Part shown: piece by piece, positions 1 through 10,500 of the stretch
How positions within the stretch are numbered: position 1 is the first letter of the stretch
Layout of the letters: each line of letters begins with the position of its first letter
Assembly: GCA_023014335.1 (NCBI GenBank)
Contig: JAECYW010000009.1
Coordinates: forward strand, 2,170,001 to 2,234,000
DNA length: 64,000 nt
Reading direction: 5' to 3'
Origin: Galerina marginata
Taxonomy: Eukaryota > Basidiomycota > Agaricomycetes > Agaricales > Galerinaceae
Notes under the pieces: model-generated
What the model was told of the DNA's origin: nothing
Seen by the model: the letters and a program-made list of their open reading frames with translations, nothing else
Databases searched by the model: none
Translations under genes and position numbers: made by a program

Positions 1-1446
1 GTACTCCAGCAGTATATTCCGCAACATTTGCTCCCCGAGAAGCTAGTCGTCCACGATCCTTGGAACCTTCTGAGGGCTCAGAGCTGCTACGACAGGACCA
101 CCCCATGGGTAGATAAAGACGACGAAGTTCGCATTTACAAGTTGAAGCCGCCGGCGACAAAAGGGCTCGTGGTCAGGCAGAACAAGGATATTGCTGAATG
201 CAAATTAAAAACCAACATGGCGAAATCTGTTCGTGACCACTTCCTTGCCAATCCACATTCGAACCGAGAGCGGCCTGACGGCATGGTGTATCCACCCGCC
301 AATGCAGGGTTCAAGCTCGGGCCTTCAAAGCCACCCGTGTATATCGTCTTCCCACCAAAACCCAGTACTCAAGCCGCCAAAACGGCGCATCTTTATATTT
401 CGCCTGCTGCCCGTCTTGGGACAGGCAATCACTCTTTTGTGTACCGCGCCGAGTACGAGGTTCCGCGTTCGTTTTTAGTCGATGAAGAAATTTGCAAAGA
501 GTGTGTTTTGAATGACGTCAAGCGGATACTTGAGGAAGAGGACGGGCCGAACGGCGACCGTCGAGATGGAAGGTGGGACGAGTTGAGCGGTCGATACACT
601 ATCAAGCTGCGAGGGAAACCGCCTAGAAATGCCATGTTCGGAGAAGAGGAACATCAGTTGACTCCTGATACCCAAGAGGTCGAAATGGTATATGAGGGTC
701 CGTATCGCGCTATCCAGACGACTGTTGGATATCAAAACCTTGAAAGGGCGGCGTATTGCGAACACCTCCGCGAAGAGAACATTCATCCGTTGACGACGAA
801 AGTTCAGGTAGCTGCGAAGCTTTCCATCCAGCACGACGATCACCTCCCGAAAGAGGCGGCGAATTACCAGCGCTTCCCAAAGGACTTCTTTGAGCATTAC
901 AACGGTTTCAACGTGGTCAAACCGTTGTTGATCCCTACGCCAGTTGGGGCGATAGTGCCGCAGTTTTATGGCTACTATGTGCTCGATAAAGAGGACGAGC
1001 AGAACAAGGAGTGTACGGGGTATTCGAGCCCTATCCTACTTGTTGAAGAATGTGGAGCTCCCATAGAGCCAGAGGGGCTCAGCATGGATGATCGGTGTGT
1101 TTTCTTTGTGGAATTCGGAAGTCCCATTGATTAACCCACTTGTATCGGCAGGACCGAATGTGCGTCCCTCATCCATCGCATGCACGCTGCTAAGTGGTAC
1201 CACGGATCCCCCTTCAAGCGAAATATCGTCCGCCAGCCTGGTCCGCTTTCCGCGCACCCAATGATCAGGAAGACGAATAGTGTCGAGAAAAGGGGCGGCC
1301 TGGGCACGGAATGGAGCTATCGGCTGATTGACTTTGGGAGGAGTGCGGACGAAGAGCATGCAGATGACGGCGATTATGAGGAGAATATGAACTACGAGAA
1401 TACGAAACTGACGAGTTGGCTGGCGGGGAATCGCACCTTCTCTTGA
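1..1446 (+). CDS. Kinase-like protein, 5' end outside window (probable pseudokinase)
   Basis: The frame is open from base 1, so the gene begins upstream of the window. Two exons are seen, 1-1094 and 1152-1446, joined by a 57-nt intron (cg|gtgtgt...ggcag|g) that restores the frame. A glycine-rich loop (LGTGNHSFVYRAE), a lysine strand (VAAKLSIQHDD), a hinge-like stretch (SPILLVEECG) and a DFG motif (YRLIDFGRS) follow in protein-kinase order. The catalytic loop reads WYHGSPFKRNIV: the Asp expected after HG (HGD or HRD) is Ser, and little sequence follows DFG before the stop. This matches the large kinase-like families of mushroom genomes, often taken to be weak or dead kinases. No substrate or pathway can be named. 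The family is fairly sure; inactivity is inferred. Confidence 0.7.
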
Positions 1447-2233
1447 TGGCAATTTGAAGACTGTAGGATTTTTTCACATCTGTATGTCGTCCCATTTGTA
1501 AGTATGTGAATCTTGGCTTGTGTCGTCTTTTGTCTGGAGGAACGACGACCTATCGGACCTATCGTGAATCCTTGAGTGTTTTGCGTCCGCCCGACAGCCA
1601 ACTCGGCGCTGGTTTTTCAAATAGCCTGAAACCCTCCATTTGGATGCAATCCTTGTAATTAAAGATAGAAAGAGAATATTTCTTGCGCAGTGCGACAAGT
1701 GTTTAGCCGCTCGCGAATGGTGGTCACTGTGGAGAAAAGAGGACGACTTTGGTTTTCACACGCTTCTCTATTCTACATGTACATACCCGCTCTATTCTTT
1801 CACTCAGCTTTATCGATATCATTGTTTCATGGACCGTGACATTCGAAACCCGGCGTTCAGCCATTGTACCATGCCGGTTAATCTACTACTACCACTACTA
1901 CGCACTTTAGCGAGCTAATAAAAGGTGCTATTACTTCACCTCTCGGCCATAATTTCTCTTTTCCAGCCTCCTGAGGGGATACTTTGCTCCTAGTTCGCTC
2001 TTATGGTTCGTTCCCGGTCACTGCGCCCTGCGGAATCTGCCAGTGGGGTGCTCATCTCCAAGCCAACTCCAAGCGAGTATAAATTTAAAGATATGCCTGA
2101 ACCACCTCTTTCCGTGCCGCAGGAGACGGGTGCGATTTCTGCACCAGTGGACGCCATGGTTTATTAACAAACACCCCACTCCGTTGTTTATAAAGGAACA
2201 CCCGATGGAAGGCTTATCCTCATAACTAACTTA
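1447..2233. other. Intergenic region with an esterase TATA box
   Basis: No gene is recognised. The stretch would hold the 3' end of the kinase-like gene and the promoter of the esterase gene. A short CTA/ACT-rich microsatellite lies near 1886-1904. Confidence 0.5.
2189..2195 (+). promoter_or_regulatory. TATA box (TATAAAG) of the carboxylesterase gene
   Basis: TATAAAG lies 45 nt before the ATG at 2234 and 63 nt before the in-frame ATG at 2252. A short upstream ATG at 2203 opens only a six-codon frame and would lie at or before the likely start of transcription. Confidence 0.45.
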
Positions 2234-4913
2234 ATGACTCTGCCTTTCGCTATGTTACAAACTTTGAAGATTCTTTCTCTGGCTATTCTGGTCGTGGCAC
2301 AAGCAAGCCCGACTCCTTCTGCGAACCTGACTGTGAAGCTGAGCTACGGCTCATTCCAAGGCAACGCTACTGGAAACGTTGTTGAATTCCTAGGAATGCC
2401 TTTCGCTGCTCCACCGTATGCGTCTCCACCCATCCTATTTTGTCCTTGTAACTAACGCTTTCATGAAAGTGTTGGAGACCTCCGCTTCGCACCGCCTCGT
2501 CCTCCTGCGCCTTTCACTGGTGTTCGTCAGGCGACATCGTTTGGCGCAGCATGCTTCCAGCAAGCCATCAATGCAACAGTACTCAGTGCATCTCTGGGAG
2601 AAATTGGCAGTGCCATTGCAAACGGTATTGCTGGATTTACCAACGTATCCGAAGACTGTGAGAAACGATTTCTGCTCTTGCGCTTGCTGACCTCAAATAC
2701 CCTACCTTTAAAGGTCTTTTCATCAATGTCATAAAACCCGCTAACCTTACAGCTGGCAAGAGTGTTCCTGTTCTTTTCGTACGTTTCAAAGCTTATAAGG
2801 TTATCATGGATGCTCAAAGGGCTGATTTTAAACGCTTAGTGGATGTATGGAGGTTTGAAGGTCTACTTCAAGAACTGTACGGCTATAGACTCAAAAGAAA
2901 CTTCTGCAGGTGGCTTTGTTGACGGAGACGCATCAGCAAACCCTGGAAATTCAGTTGTTGCTCGGTCAATAGCTCTCAACGAGCCTGTGATCTACGTGTC
3001 AGCAAACTATCGCCTGAACGGCAAGCCACTTTCGAACTATATGCCACTCCGACTGAATGAGGTGCTCTCATAGCTCTAGGCTTTTTAGGTGGAAAAGAAG
3101 CCAAAACTGCAGGCCTTGGAAACGCTGGGCTCCGTGATCGTAAGATGCTGTCCTTCATTTCCAGTGATCTATTTGACGAGACGATGTCAAGAACGTTTTG
3201 CGATGCAGTGGATCCAAGATAACATCGCCGCTTTCGGTCAAATTCGGTGGTGACCCAACCAAAGTCACTATGTCGGCATCACGAGTTCGAATTTAAATAG
3301 AGACTAACCCAACGCATTTCTAGCTGGGGGGAAAGTGCTGGTGCTGTTTCAGTCGGATTGCATCTGGTGTTAAACGATGGTAACCCTGGGGGTCTTTTTC
3401 GTGGCGCCGTCATGGTATGTTTGTAAACACTGCTGTCGACAATCAAACTGAATGACACTTTAGGAATCAGGCTCTCCTTTCTTATTGAGTGATATCACTG
3501 CCCAGCAATCACTTTTTGATCAATTGGTCAACAACACTGGCTGCACTGGCTCTCGCGATCCCATATCTTGCCTAAGAGCTGTCACTTTCCAGAATATCTC
3601 GTCTGCCATAAATCTCTCGCCGAATATCTTCTCATTTACTAGCTTCCAACGTTCTTCTTCTTGGAACCCTAGTGTAGACGGCCAGTTCATCACACGGAAT
3701 CCTATAGAATCTCTGCAGAAGGGATTGTATGCTAGGGTCCGTAACTTTACCTTCGTGTTACTTCTTTATCACATTACAACTCACACTTCGTCCGATGATA
3801 GGTTCCGATTATTTCAGGCGACTGCGACGACGAGGGAACGTGCGTAGCTTCAAAGCCTTTAATTGAACACATTAACATGCTTACTATCAGTCTCTTCTCA
3901 CTGTCTAACCTCAACGTTACGCAAGTATTTTATCCTGCACATTTACATCAAGGACTAATGGCATTTACTCTTCGTGCTGTATTCAGGACCGACGCAGAGT
4001 TTTTGGCTTACATGCATTCAAAGTGCGATATCCATCTTACACTGATTCAAGTTTCGTTCGATGTCCTGCCCAAAATAGCCTAATCATTTCTCCATCTTAG
4101 TTACTTGGTCCCGAACAATCAGTTGGCGGCTTTGGGTCAAGCATATCCTGACGATGTCACTCAGGTATGTAATGGATCCATTGTCAACCTATTGTCCTTT
4201 CTGACATCCGACATTATCGTTTAAAGGGATCGCCCTTTGGTACCCAAAACCAGAGTGCTTTGAGGTACGGTTTTTGTAATAATAAAATTTGTTAATACGT
4301 GAATGGCTTATGTTCGGCACTAGTCCCCAGTTTAAGCGACTGGCTGCCGTCCAGGGCGACCTTCAATTCCAGGTCCCTCGTCGATTCTTTTTAAAGATAA
4401 CCTCTAAGACCCAAAAGACGTTTGCTTTCCGTGAGTCTGGCTTTCCATTACCAAATTGTCGACGCAATTATTGATACAAAATCGACTTTGTTACTAAATT
4501 TGAAACATCAGTCTTCAAGCGGGGCAAGACAACTCCAGTCCTTGGATCATTCCACTCGTCCGATATTGCGGAATTCTATGGCGTTGAAAGCGATATAAAC
4601 GCAACCAGTCCAGATTTCATTGGGACTGATGCTTTAGGTAAGCGAGTTTCGTTGTGAAACCCGAACACTCTGGCTAATATATCCCTTAATAAAAGTCAAC
4701 TTTGCGAATACGGGGGATCCCAACCTTCCTATTAATTCCATGAGTCTTCTTTCTGCGATAAATTGGCCCGCTTGGACCGCGTCTACTAGGCCCTCTTTGT
4801 TGACTTTCATCGATCCTACTCCTAATGTCTCGATCACGTTCGACACCTTCCGAGTGGATGCGATGAACTTGTTAACCGATATCTCGTTGGCGATGCATTC
4901 TAATAACAACTAA
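2234..4913 (+). CDS. Secreted type-B carboxylesterase/lipase, with one 10-nt frame-breaking insertion
   Basis: The product is an alpha/beta-hydrolase of the type-B carboxylesterase family, expected to hydrolyse ester bonds outside the cell. A signal peptide (MLQTLKILSLAILVVAQA) starts at ATG 2252; ATG 2234 adds six residues. About a dozen short introns separate exons that read through the family landmarks in order: VGDLRFAPP, SEDCLFINV, WMYGGGFVDGDAS, VSANYRLN, the nucleophile elbow GESAGA, ISGDCDDEGT, PRRFFLK and DFIGTDAL. Two introns need GC donors (after YRLN near 3019 and after NVT near 3918). The one lesion is in the block normally read as AAFGGDPTKVT. The hexamer TTCGGT occurs at 3233-3238 and again at 3243-3248, adding 10 nt and breaking the frame just before GESAG. 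No intron fits there. All else looks functional, so this is a very young pseudogene, an allele or an assembly error. Confidence 0.75.
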
Positions 4914-5210
4914 CTGATGTCGATAGAGATTCCAAGAAGCTTAGTGCATGTAATAATTAACTACAAACGTTTCAATAATAAAGAATGAAATCGTCATGCA
5001 ATGGAACAGACAGTGTGGAGAAATAATATCATCGGAAGGAGAAAAAAGATATCGGCTCTTTGGGAAATATTTATTTGAGCGTTGCAACGCCTTCAAGGTA
5101 AGACAACCTGGTGCTCGTAGTGCCCCATGATCAGTCAGGCAGGTGAATGCGGCCAAAATACGGGATAGTCTGGGCACGGAATGGGTCGCCGGCTATCGAC
5201 TGCGACGCAG
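4914..5210. other. Convergent intergenic spacer, no gene seen
   Basis: The spacer lies between the esterase stop and the antisense esterase fragment at the kinase 3' end. It is AT-rich and I see no coding signal. Confidence 0.4.
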
Positions 5211-5263
5211 GATTCTTTTTAAAGAGAGCCTTCAAGACCCAAAAGATGCTTGCTTTCCGTGGA
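5211..5263 (+). repeat. Duplicated fragment of the carboxylesterase gene
   Basis: About 50 nt match the esterase exon end at 4383-4434 at roughly 85% identity. Shared blocks are GATTCTTTTTAAAGA, AAGACCCAAAAGA and TTGCTTTCCGTG. On the plus strand the fragment encodes FFLKRAFKTQKMLAFR, against FFLKITSKTQKTFAFR in the gene. It overlaps the last codons and the stop of the minus-strand kinase, which are therefore written in antisense esterase sequence. Confidence 0.7.
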
Positions 5264-6727
5264 GTTAGGTTCTTCAGCATATGCGGACCACGGGTGTCGC
5301 ACCACTTGCATCATAGAGATCCTATCCTCGGGACGGTACCTTAACATTTTCTCCAACAGATCGGCCAGAAGGTCGACTTCCACCTCTCCAAGCCGCGTCC
5401 CCGTTCTCTCCATCATAGCTCCTGCATTAAGGTATGAATCGTCGTCCTGTGCTCCAATGTCTGCCAATTTTTGACGAACAAGGGTCTTGACGACAGGGAA
5501 TAATATGCCTTCTTGGCCTTCTTCCACAGGATTAGGTACGCCCGCCTCATCAAACCAGGTTTTCCGGGCCATCCATTCACTCCACCAAAATTTGCCCAGC
5601 GTTTCAAAACTTGTTTAAGAATCAGATCTCGGTTGCTGAGGAAGGGGTCAAAGAGAGGTGTTCCAGCCCGAATCTCGAAGATGGCGCATGCAAATGCCCA
5701 GACGTCCGACGGGAAGCTGACCTCTGAGTCGAAACATCCTTCAGGAGAGAGATAATGAAATACTGTGGCAGGTGTGTAACCCGGTGGCCGACAAATTGCG
5801 AAGAAGGATTGACCAAAGTCGATAAGAATGACGTCCTCTTTGAGGAACCAAGGAGAGGAGAAGAGAGAAATGTCTATCGGGGCAATGTATTGCTGAGGCG
5901 TAAAAGGACCAGGTGGAGACCCGTCGAGAGTCTGCACTTCGTCCATTTCAGGGCTCCCCAAACTCTGGTAGACGTAGTTAGCCGACCATTTCTGGACCTC
6001 GTCAGAGACTTGAAAAAGGACATTGGATGTTGTCAAGTCTGAGAATTGAAAACTAAGAATTTAACCCGAATGCAGGGAGTCATTGAGAAGACGGCTAACC
6101 TCCGTGAACGATACCTGCAGAATGCATGAGTTCGACCGCACCCGCCATTTGCTTCGCAAGCCTTCTAGCCAGGTCTCCACGGAATCGTCTACTACCGGAT
6201 ACTCTCCCAGAACTGTCACATTCCACAACTGACCGAATGCTGGGCCCAGAGAATTGAGAGACCAGACAGAGATGGGACCCATTTGGACCTTTCAACCAAA
6301 AGTAATCCTTGACAACATAGAGGGTTTCTCTCGATGGATGGTCAACGTAAAACTTGTGGAGTTCCTGAGGGATGTAGAGGTCCGCGATCTCTGACCTGCG
6401 GTTCGACGACTGTTCGGCAGACATAATTTTCAGGGTGACGAGGTTTCCCAAATGCTCTTGAATGTGTTGATCCTGAGCAAGCCAGATAGTGGAGGAGCCT
6501 CCATATCCAAGTTTGTGCACGATCTTGTACCGACCGCCAGCGAAGGCATCTCCGATCGACACCGGGTGATATCCACCAGGGCAGTATTGCTCGAGGTTCT
6601 CTATGTCATCAAGTCGCGGGTAGCGGAATCTGGGCTGCGCTATTGTAGAAAAGGTCCGTTGTAGTGGTCGGTGTCGAAACAGCGAACAGTTCGGTCGAAA
6701 GACTGAGAACATTCGAATCCGATGCAT
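5219..6727 (-). CDS. SRPK-like serine/threonine protein kinase, with one frameshift
   Basis: Exon 1 runs from ATG 6727 to 6100 and a 61-nt intron (6039-6099) leads to exon 2 from 6038. The opening (RYPRLDDIENLEQYCPGGYH) is the hallmark of fungal SR-protein-kinase-like enzymes, followed by a glycine loop (KLGYGGSSTIWLA), a catalytic loop spliced to HGDLTTSNV, ILIDFGQS, YLSPE and SDVWAFACAIFEI. Near 5600 the frame breaks: QVLK is followed, one frame over, by TLGKFWWSEW and WFDEAG, the normal continuation, ending RPEDRISMMQVVRHPWS. Splicing out 65 nt at this point would restore the frame but remove conserved residues, so a -1 indel is the simpler reading. The basic N-terminus resembles a mitochondrial presequence, which is inference only. 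The last codons and stop lie in antisense esterase-derived sequence. Confidence 0.72.
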
Positions 6728-6901
6728 CCAAAGGCTGTCCTAAGCATCATTCCTTTGAACCGTCAGAGAAAATTGTCCAAGTAAAGAGCAACTTTCCTTA
6801 CCTTTCCCTTCGATATCTCTGACAGACTGAGAAAGGTTGGAGAAAGGAGCAATGGAGTTTGCTCAATGTGACAACAGCGTGACCTGGGCGCTTGTCCCGT
6901 C

Positions 6902-7926
6902 ATGCCACAAATTAAGGTCTTTGCTTCGTTACCTCTGGCCGTGGCCCTTGATGCAGACCTCAACGTGGACGCAAGTAACTGGCACTGGGTTCATTGTCTC
7001 ACCTTTCCTGTCGAACCGCTCTACAAGTTCTCGCACAAACCGTACAAGTGGATTCGTTATGCTGTAGGGTCGTTATTGGAGCAGAAGGAATGCTCTCTGC
7101 CGATTCTGACAGCCTCAATGCCGTGGATTACAACGCTGCTCTGCCAGCTGAGCCCGCCGATCTATTCTATCACATCAGCGACGAGGAGACACGCAGGATA
7201 TTCCCAGTTGATCCCTTTGGTGCCCGGTTGACTCGGAGTCTCACATCAAGTGTGAATACCCCTCGAAGGAATGATTTTAGGACACAAGTTTTGAATCGGG
7301 ATGGAGAAATCTGCCTCTTGACCGCATTTAATAGGCGGTATTGTGACGCTGTACACCTTCTCCTTCACAGTAAAGGCGACATGGTATGTCATTTTGTCTT
7401 TCAGTGCTTCCCCACTCACCATAATTTGGTAGTACATTTCGACCTACACCCATCGCCGGAGTCGAGACCCTGCTAGAGGTGATATTATTGAAGATATTGA
7501 CAACATTCGAAATGGCCTTCTGCTATTCAACGCCGCTCACAGGCTGTTGAGTATCGAGCTTGCTTTCTTGATGGTGCGTGGCACTTCTACTACTGTATAG
7601 TCAGTTCGAGCCTGACGGTGTAGATAAACAGACCCCCAACTTTGCCATGGGAACGACTGACGTTGACCCTACTGCACCACCGACAGAGGAGAGGTACACA
7701 ACCGTGATCACACGGACCTCCCATTCCAGTTTTCGTCTTCACTCAAGCTTCTTGGTACCCCTGATGGCCCTCCTTTATCTTTGACGCAGTTTATGCCGGA
7801 TTTGTTTTGCAAGATTTCGGCACCTCAGTACTGAAAAATGATCTCATTGAAACTTGGAAAGACACCTACCCTGATATGTTCTATGTGCTGAATACCAGAA
7901 AACTCTTGACACATGAACAGCAGTAG
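6902..7926 (+). pseudogene. HNH-endonuclease-type protein gene, broken by about two frameshifts
   Basis: The sequence matches the fungal HNH (HNH_2-like) family, common in mushrooms and of unknown cellular role. The N-terminal part (ASNWHWVHCLTFPVEPLYKF, then KPYKWIRYAVG) is read from ATG 6902. Near 7067 it must shift frame to continue as VVIGAEGMLSAD and on to TQVLNRDGEICLLT and HLLLHSKGDM, the HNH core. Introns at 7384-7432 and 7574-7631 are canonical and lead to IRNGLLLFNAAHRLL and TPNFAMGTTDVDPTAPPTEE. The last section (FIFDAVYAGFVLQDFGTS to LLTHEQQ, stop 7924-7926) is again in another frame, changing near 7755. Two separate indels suggest decay, although each conserved block is still easy to read. 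Confidence 0.6.
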
Positions 7927-9485
7927 CACAGAGAGAACAGGATCAAGACCAGCAGTGTGACACTCGCTATCAACTTCCCATGAACCTGACACCCTCGACA
8001 TGCTGATGACCCTGCCATATATCCTGGTGCCAAAGGATGAGCTGCGGGCGATGCTGAGAATCCAGAGAGAAGGTGGAGGCAGCAGACCAGAGAGAACTGC
8101 AAGAAAAAGTTGACGCATGGGCTAGACAAGTCACTTAAAAAGGTCGGCCCTGCGAGCTTAAATTTAAAATACGCATTAAATAACCTGAATTACACAGCTA
8201 CCTCATTGCAAATTCAAACTGGAAATAGTTTTTTTGGCGTTCACAATCCAGACTGGGACTACTGGCGTCTAAATCTACTTAGGCTTGGTCAGCGAAAGTG
8301 TTCCAGTCCCGGCCGTTTTAACTATCAGGCCGCTGGGTAAGTAAGCGTTCGTCCGGTAGGCGCATATATTCGGTATGCAGTCGGGAATTCCGGAGGTTCT
8401 AATCGTGCATTTGTTAAGAAGGACCTAGGTCGGCGTCCAATCCAGGATGGTGGATTTTTTCATTGGCGAATGGCCGAGCAGTCTGACGGTGTGCCTTGAT
8501 GCTAATACATAGGCAAATTTGTTAGGCGTATATGCGATTTGACGCAATGGGGTTAGATCAGAGCTTCGTCGCTGGCGCCGGGTTGTACACGGTAAACTTG
8601 CAGTTTCCGTATGGGCATTGGGGACCACGTCAGTATAATAAACTGCTTCTCCTTCTCCCTAAGTATCATTCTGTTGAACAGTCCAAATCAACAGAAAACC
8701 GTCGAAGAAAGGAGCAAGTTTTCCAAGGGTTAATCACATTGGATACATTCTCTGCCAGAAGTACAATGGCTAGGAGCCTCGGCATGTCACACCGGTTGAC
8801 GTTTTCACAGTTATCCATCCTTTTAAGTAGGACTGCAGTCCTGCCGGCACTATAAATGGATGTGGGCCCCGGCCCTAGTGTGGGGTGGGGTGGAGACCGC
8901 AAGCACCACCCTCGTTCTTAGTCCCGATCTTCCAGAATCTTCCTAAAGCTGTGCGAAACTCCATAGGATAGTTTGGCGCCCCACACACTCAGCTGCCGAC
9001 GTTCATTTGTTGTTGAACTTCTTGTCTGCGTGCCCTGGCTCCGAGAACCAACTCCAATTCTTGCTCCGATGCTGACGTCGAGGGGATTTAGTTACTTCTC
9101 AACGAAACGGGGTCGGTCTTGAATTTCTCTCGAGCACTGATTGGATCCACGACGAGGATCCGAAGTAGACTGGCGCTGCAGGCCCAAGATCGACCAACAC
9201 CGACGAATGTTGATCGCCAACACGAATATGTATGTCCTTCCAACGTCTACTATTTTGAAAGACGCTGCTACTTATTTTGTTACTCCTTGGTTATCATTTC
9301 ATTGGCCGGAAGATGAATGATGTCAATCCTAGTGGCGGGTGGCTCTACTTTTCTATTTCCAATGCGATGCGATGTTCTCGTATTCTTAGCCCACGGGTGG
9401 AGTCTAACAGGTTGAGCATTCTCCTATTTAACACTACACAGCTGGGATAATATGCTAACAAATTGCCCAGTCTTCGATCTATCAA
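7927..9485. other. Gene-free stretch holding a dispersed repeat
   Basis: No coding gene is recognised. Roughly 8140-8600 is one copy of a non-coding repeat whose second copy starts near 15250. Near 8617-8645 lies a short match to an exon of the downstream membrane-protein gene. Confidence 0.5.
8140..8600 (+). repeat. Dispersed repeat, copy 1
   Basis: About 460 nt resemble 15250-15705 in the same orientation, at roughly 70-75% identity judged by eye. Shared blocks include TTTAACTATCAGGC, a GGTAGGCGC(A/G)TATATTCG run, AGGTCGGCG, GGCAAATTTGT and ATTTGACGCAAT. Neither copy has an open frame throughout, so it is probably a non-coding or long-dead mobile sequence. Confidence 0.65.
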
Positions 9486-10500
9486 ATGGCGCATTACCCT
9501 CGACCCGACAGCCAAGGTATCATACGGCTATTCTTGGATACACGAACTCTGATTGTTTTTGCAGGCGGAAATAATATCACATCGGCGTCTTCAAATTCGC
9601 CCACCATCGTCACACCTGCAGACTTCGAAGAACTACGAAATACGGTTCGTGACCTTCGCTCCCATATGATGGGTAACCTGGGTTCGCGCGGAGGTGCAAT
9701 ACGATCACCAGACCGTTCCACTTGGGGACCGCGTCAGCATAATGCGCTGCCTTTTGAATCCTTCCTTCCACCAAGGCCAACAAACCAGATGTCACAGAAT
9801 GTGGAAGACATCCCAGTACGTGGACGCTCAGTTTCTCCCTTTTCAGTCACATCGGAGAGACATTTAAGACATGGTTGTCGAGAAAGCAATAGCCCTAGTC
9901 GGATTGTTATACAGCAGCCCCCCATCATCTCGGGTTCTCCGTATATGCCAGATTTCACGACTCGACAATTGAATTCGGTTATCAGTGATTTCTCCTCTAT
10001 AATTATAATCGTGTGTACATTTCAAATTTTCAATATCGAATGCCTCACTAACAAATTAATAATATTTGCAGGCTACTTTCTTGGCCTCCGTGTCAATTTC
10101 GATGCTCAGTCTCGGGCATAGTCTTGACAATGGGTCGACCGCCCTCAATAAGTCGTTACATGTGATACTTCAAGTCTTCTGTTCTCTCTCACTTTCTTTC
10201 AACCTTTCGGTCGCCATCGTCGCTGGCGGGACAGCATCTTCACAATCCTCGCGTCTTCTACTCGGTCAGCGAGCGACAGAGTTCAGTCACAACCAAGCCC
10301 TAGACACCAAATTGCAGCTATGCTCCACGATGCAGTATTATGGTTTGCTGGCACTGACTGTAGGGACAGCATGTCTCTTTGGGCTTTTGCTGAATTCACC
10401 GTATGCAATTTTAATCATAATTCCCGTAATTGGTGTGGTATTTTACGATTCCTTATTCCGTAGCAAGGTTGGTAGAATCGGTGATCGTACTGGGTATTAA
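9486..10500 (+). CDS. Membrane protein of unknown function
   Basis: Three exons (9486-9516, 9565-9977, 10072-10500) with canonical introns give a 290-residue protein (873 nt, in frame). The N-terminal half is polar and Ser/Pro/Arg-rich (MAHYPRPDSQGGNN, then RGRSVSPFSVTSER) and looks disordered and cytosolic. The C-terminal half is hydrophobic, with likely membrane segments at ATFLASVSISMLSL, VILQVFCSLSLSFNLSVAIV, GLLALTVGTACLFGLLL and ILIIIPVIGVVFYDSLF. The layout resembles the many lineage-specific, functionally unknown membrane proteins of agaricomycetes. I do not recognise a named family and infer no function. Confidence 0.65.

Noticed and set aside
1300..5184. Identical 15-mer CTGGGCACGGAATGG at 1300-1314 and 5170-5184
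   Set aside because: About one or two such matches are expected by chance in 64 kb, and similarity does not extend.
5408..5610. 65-nt intron that would repair the SRPK-like kinase frame
   Set aside because: It would delete the conserved LGKFWW...WFDE segment, so a frameshift is the simpler explanation.
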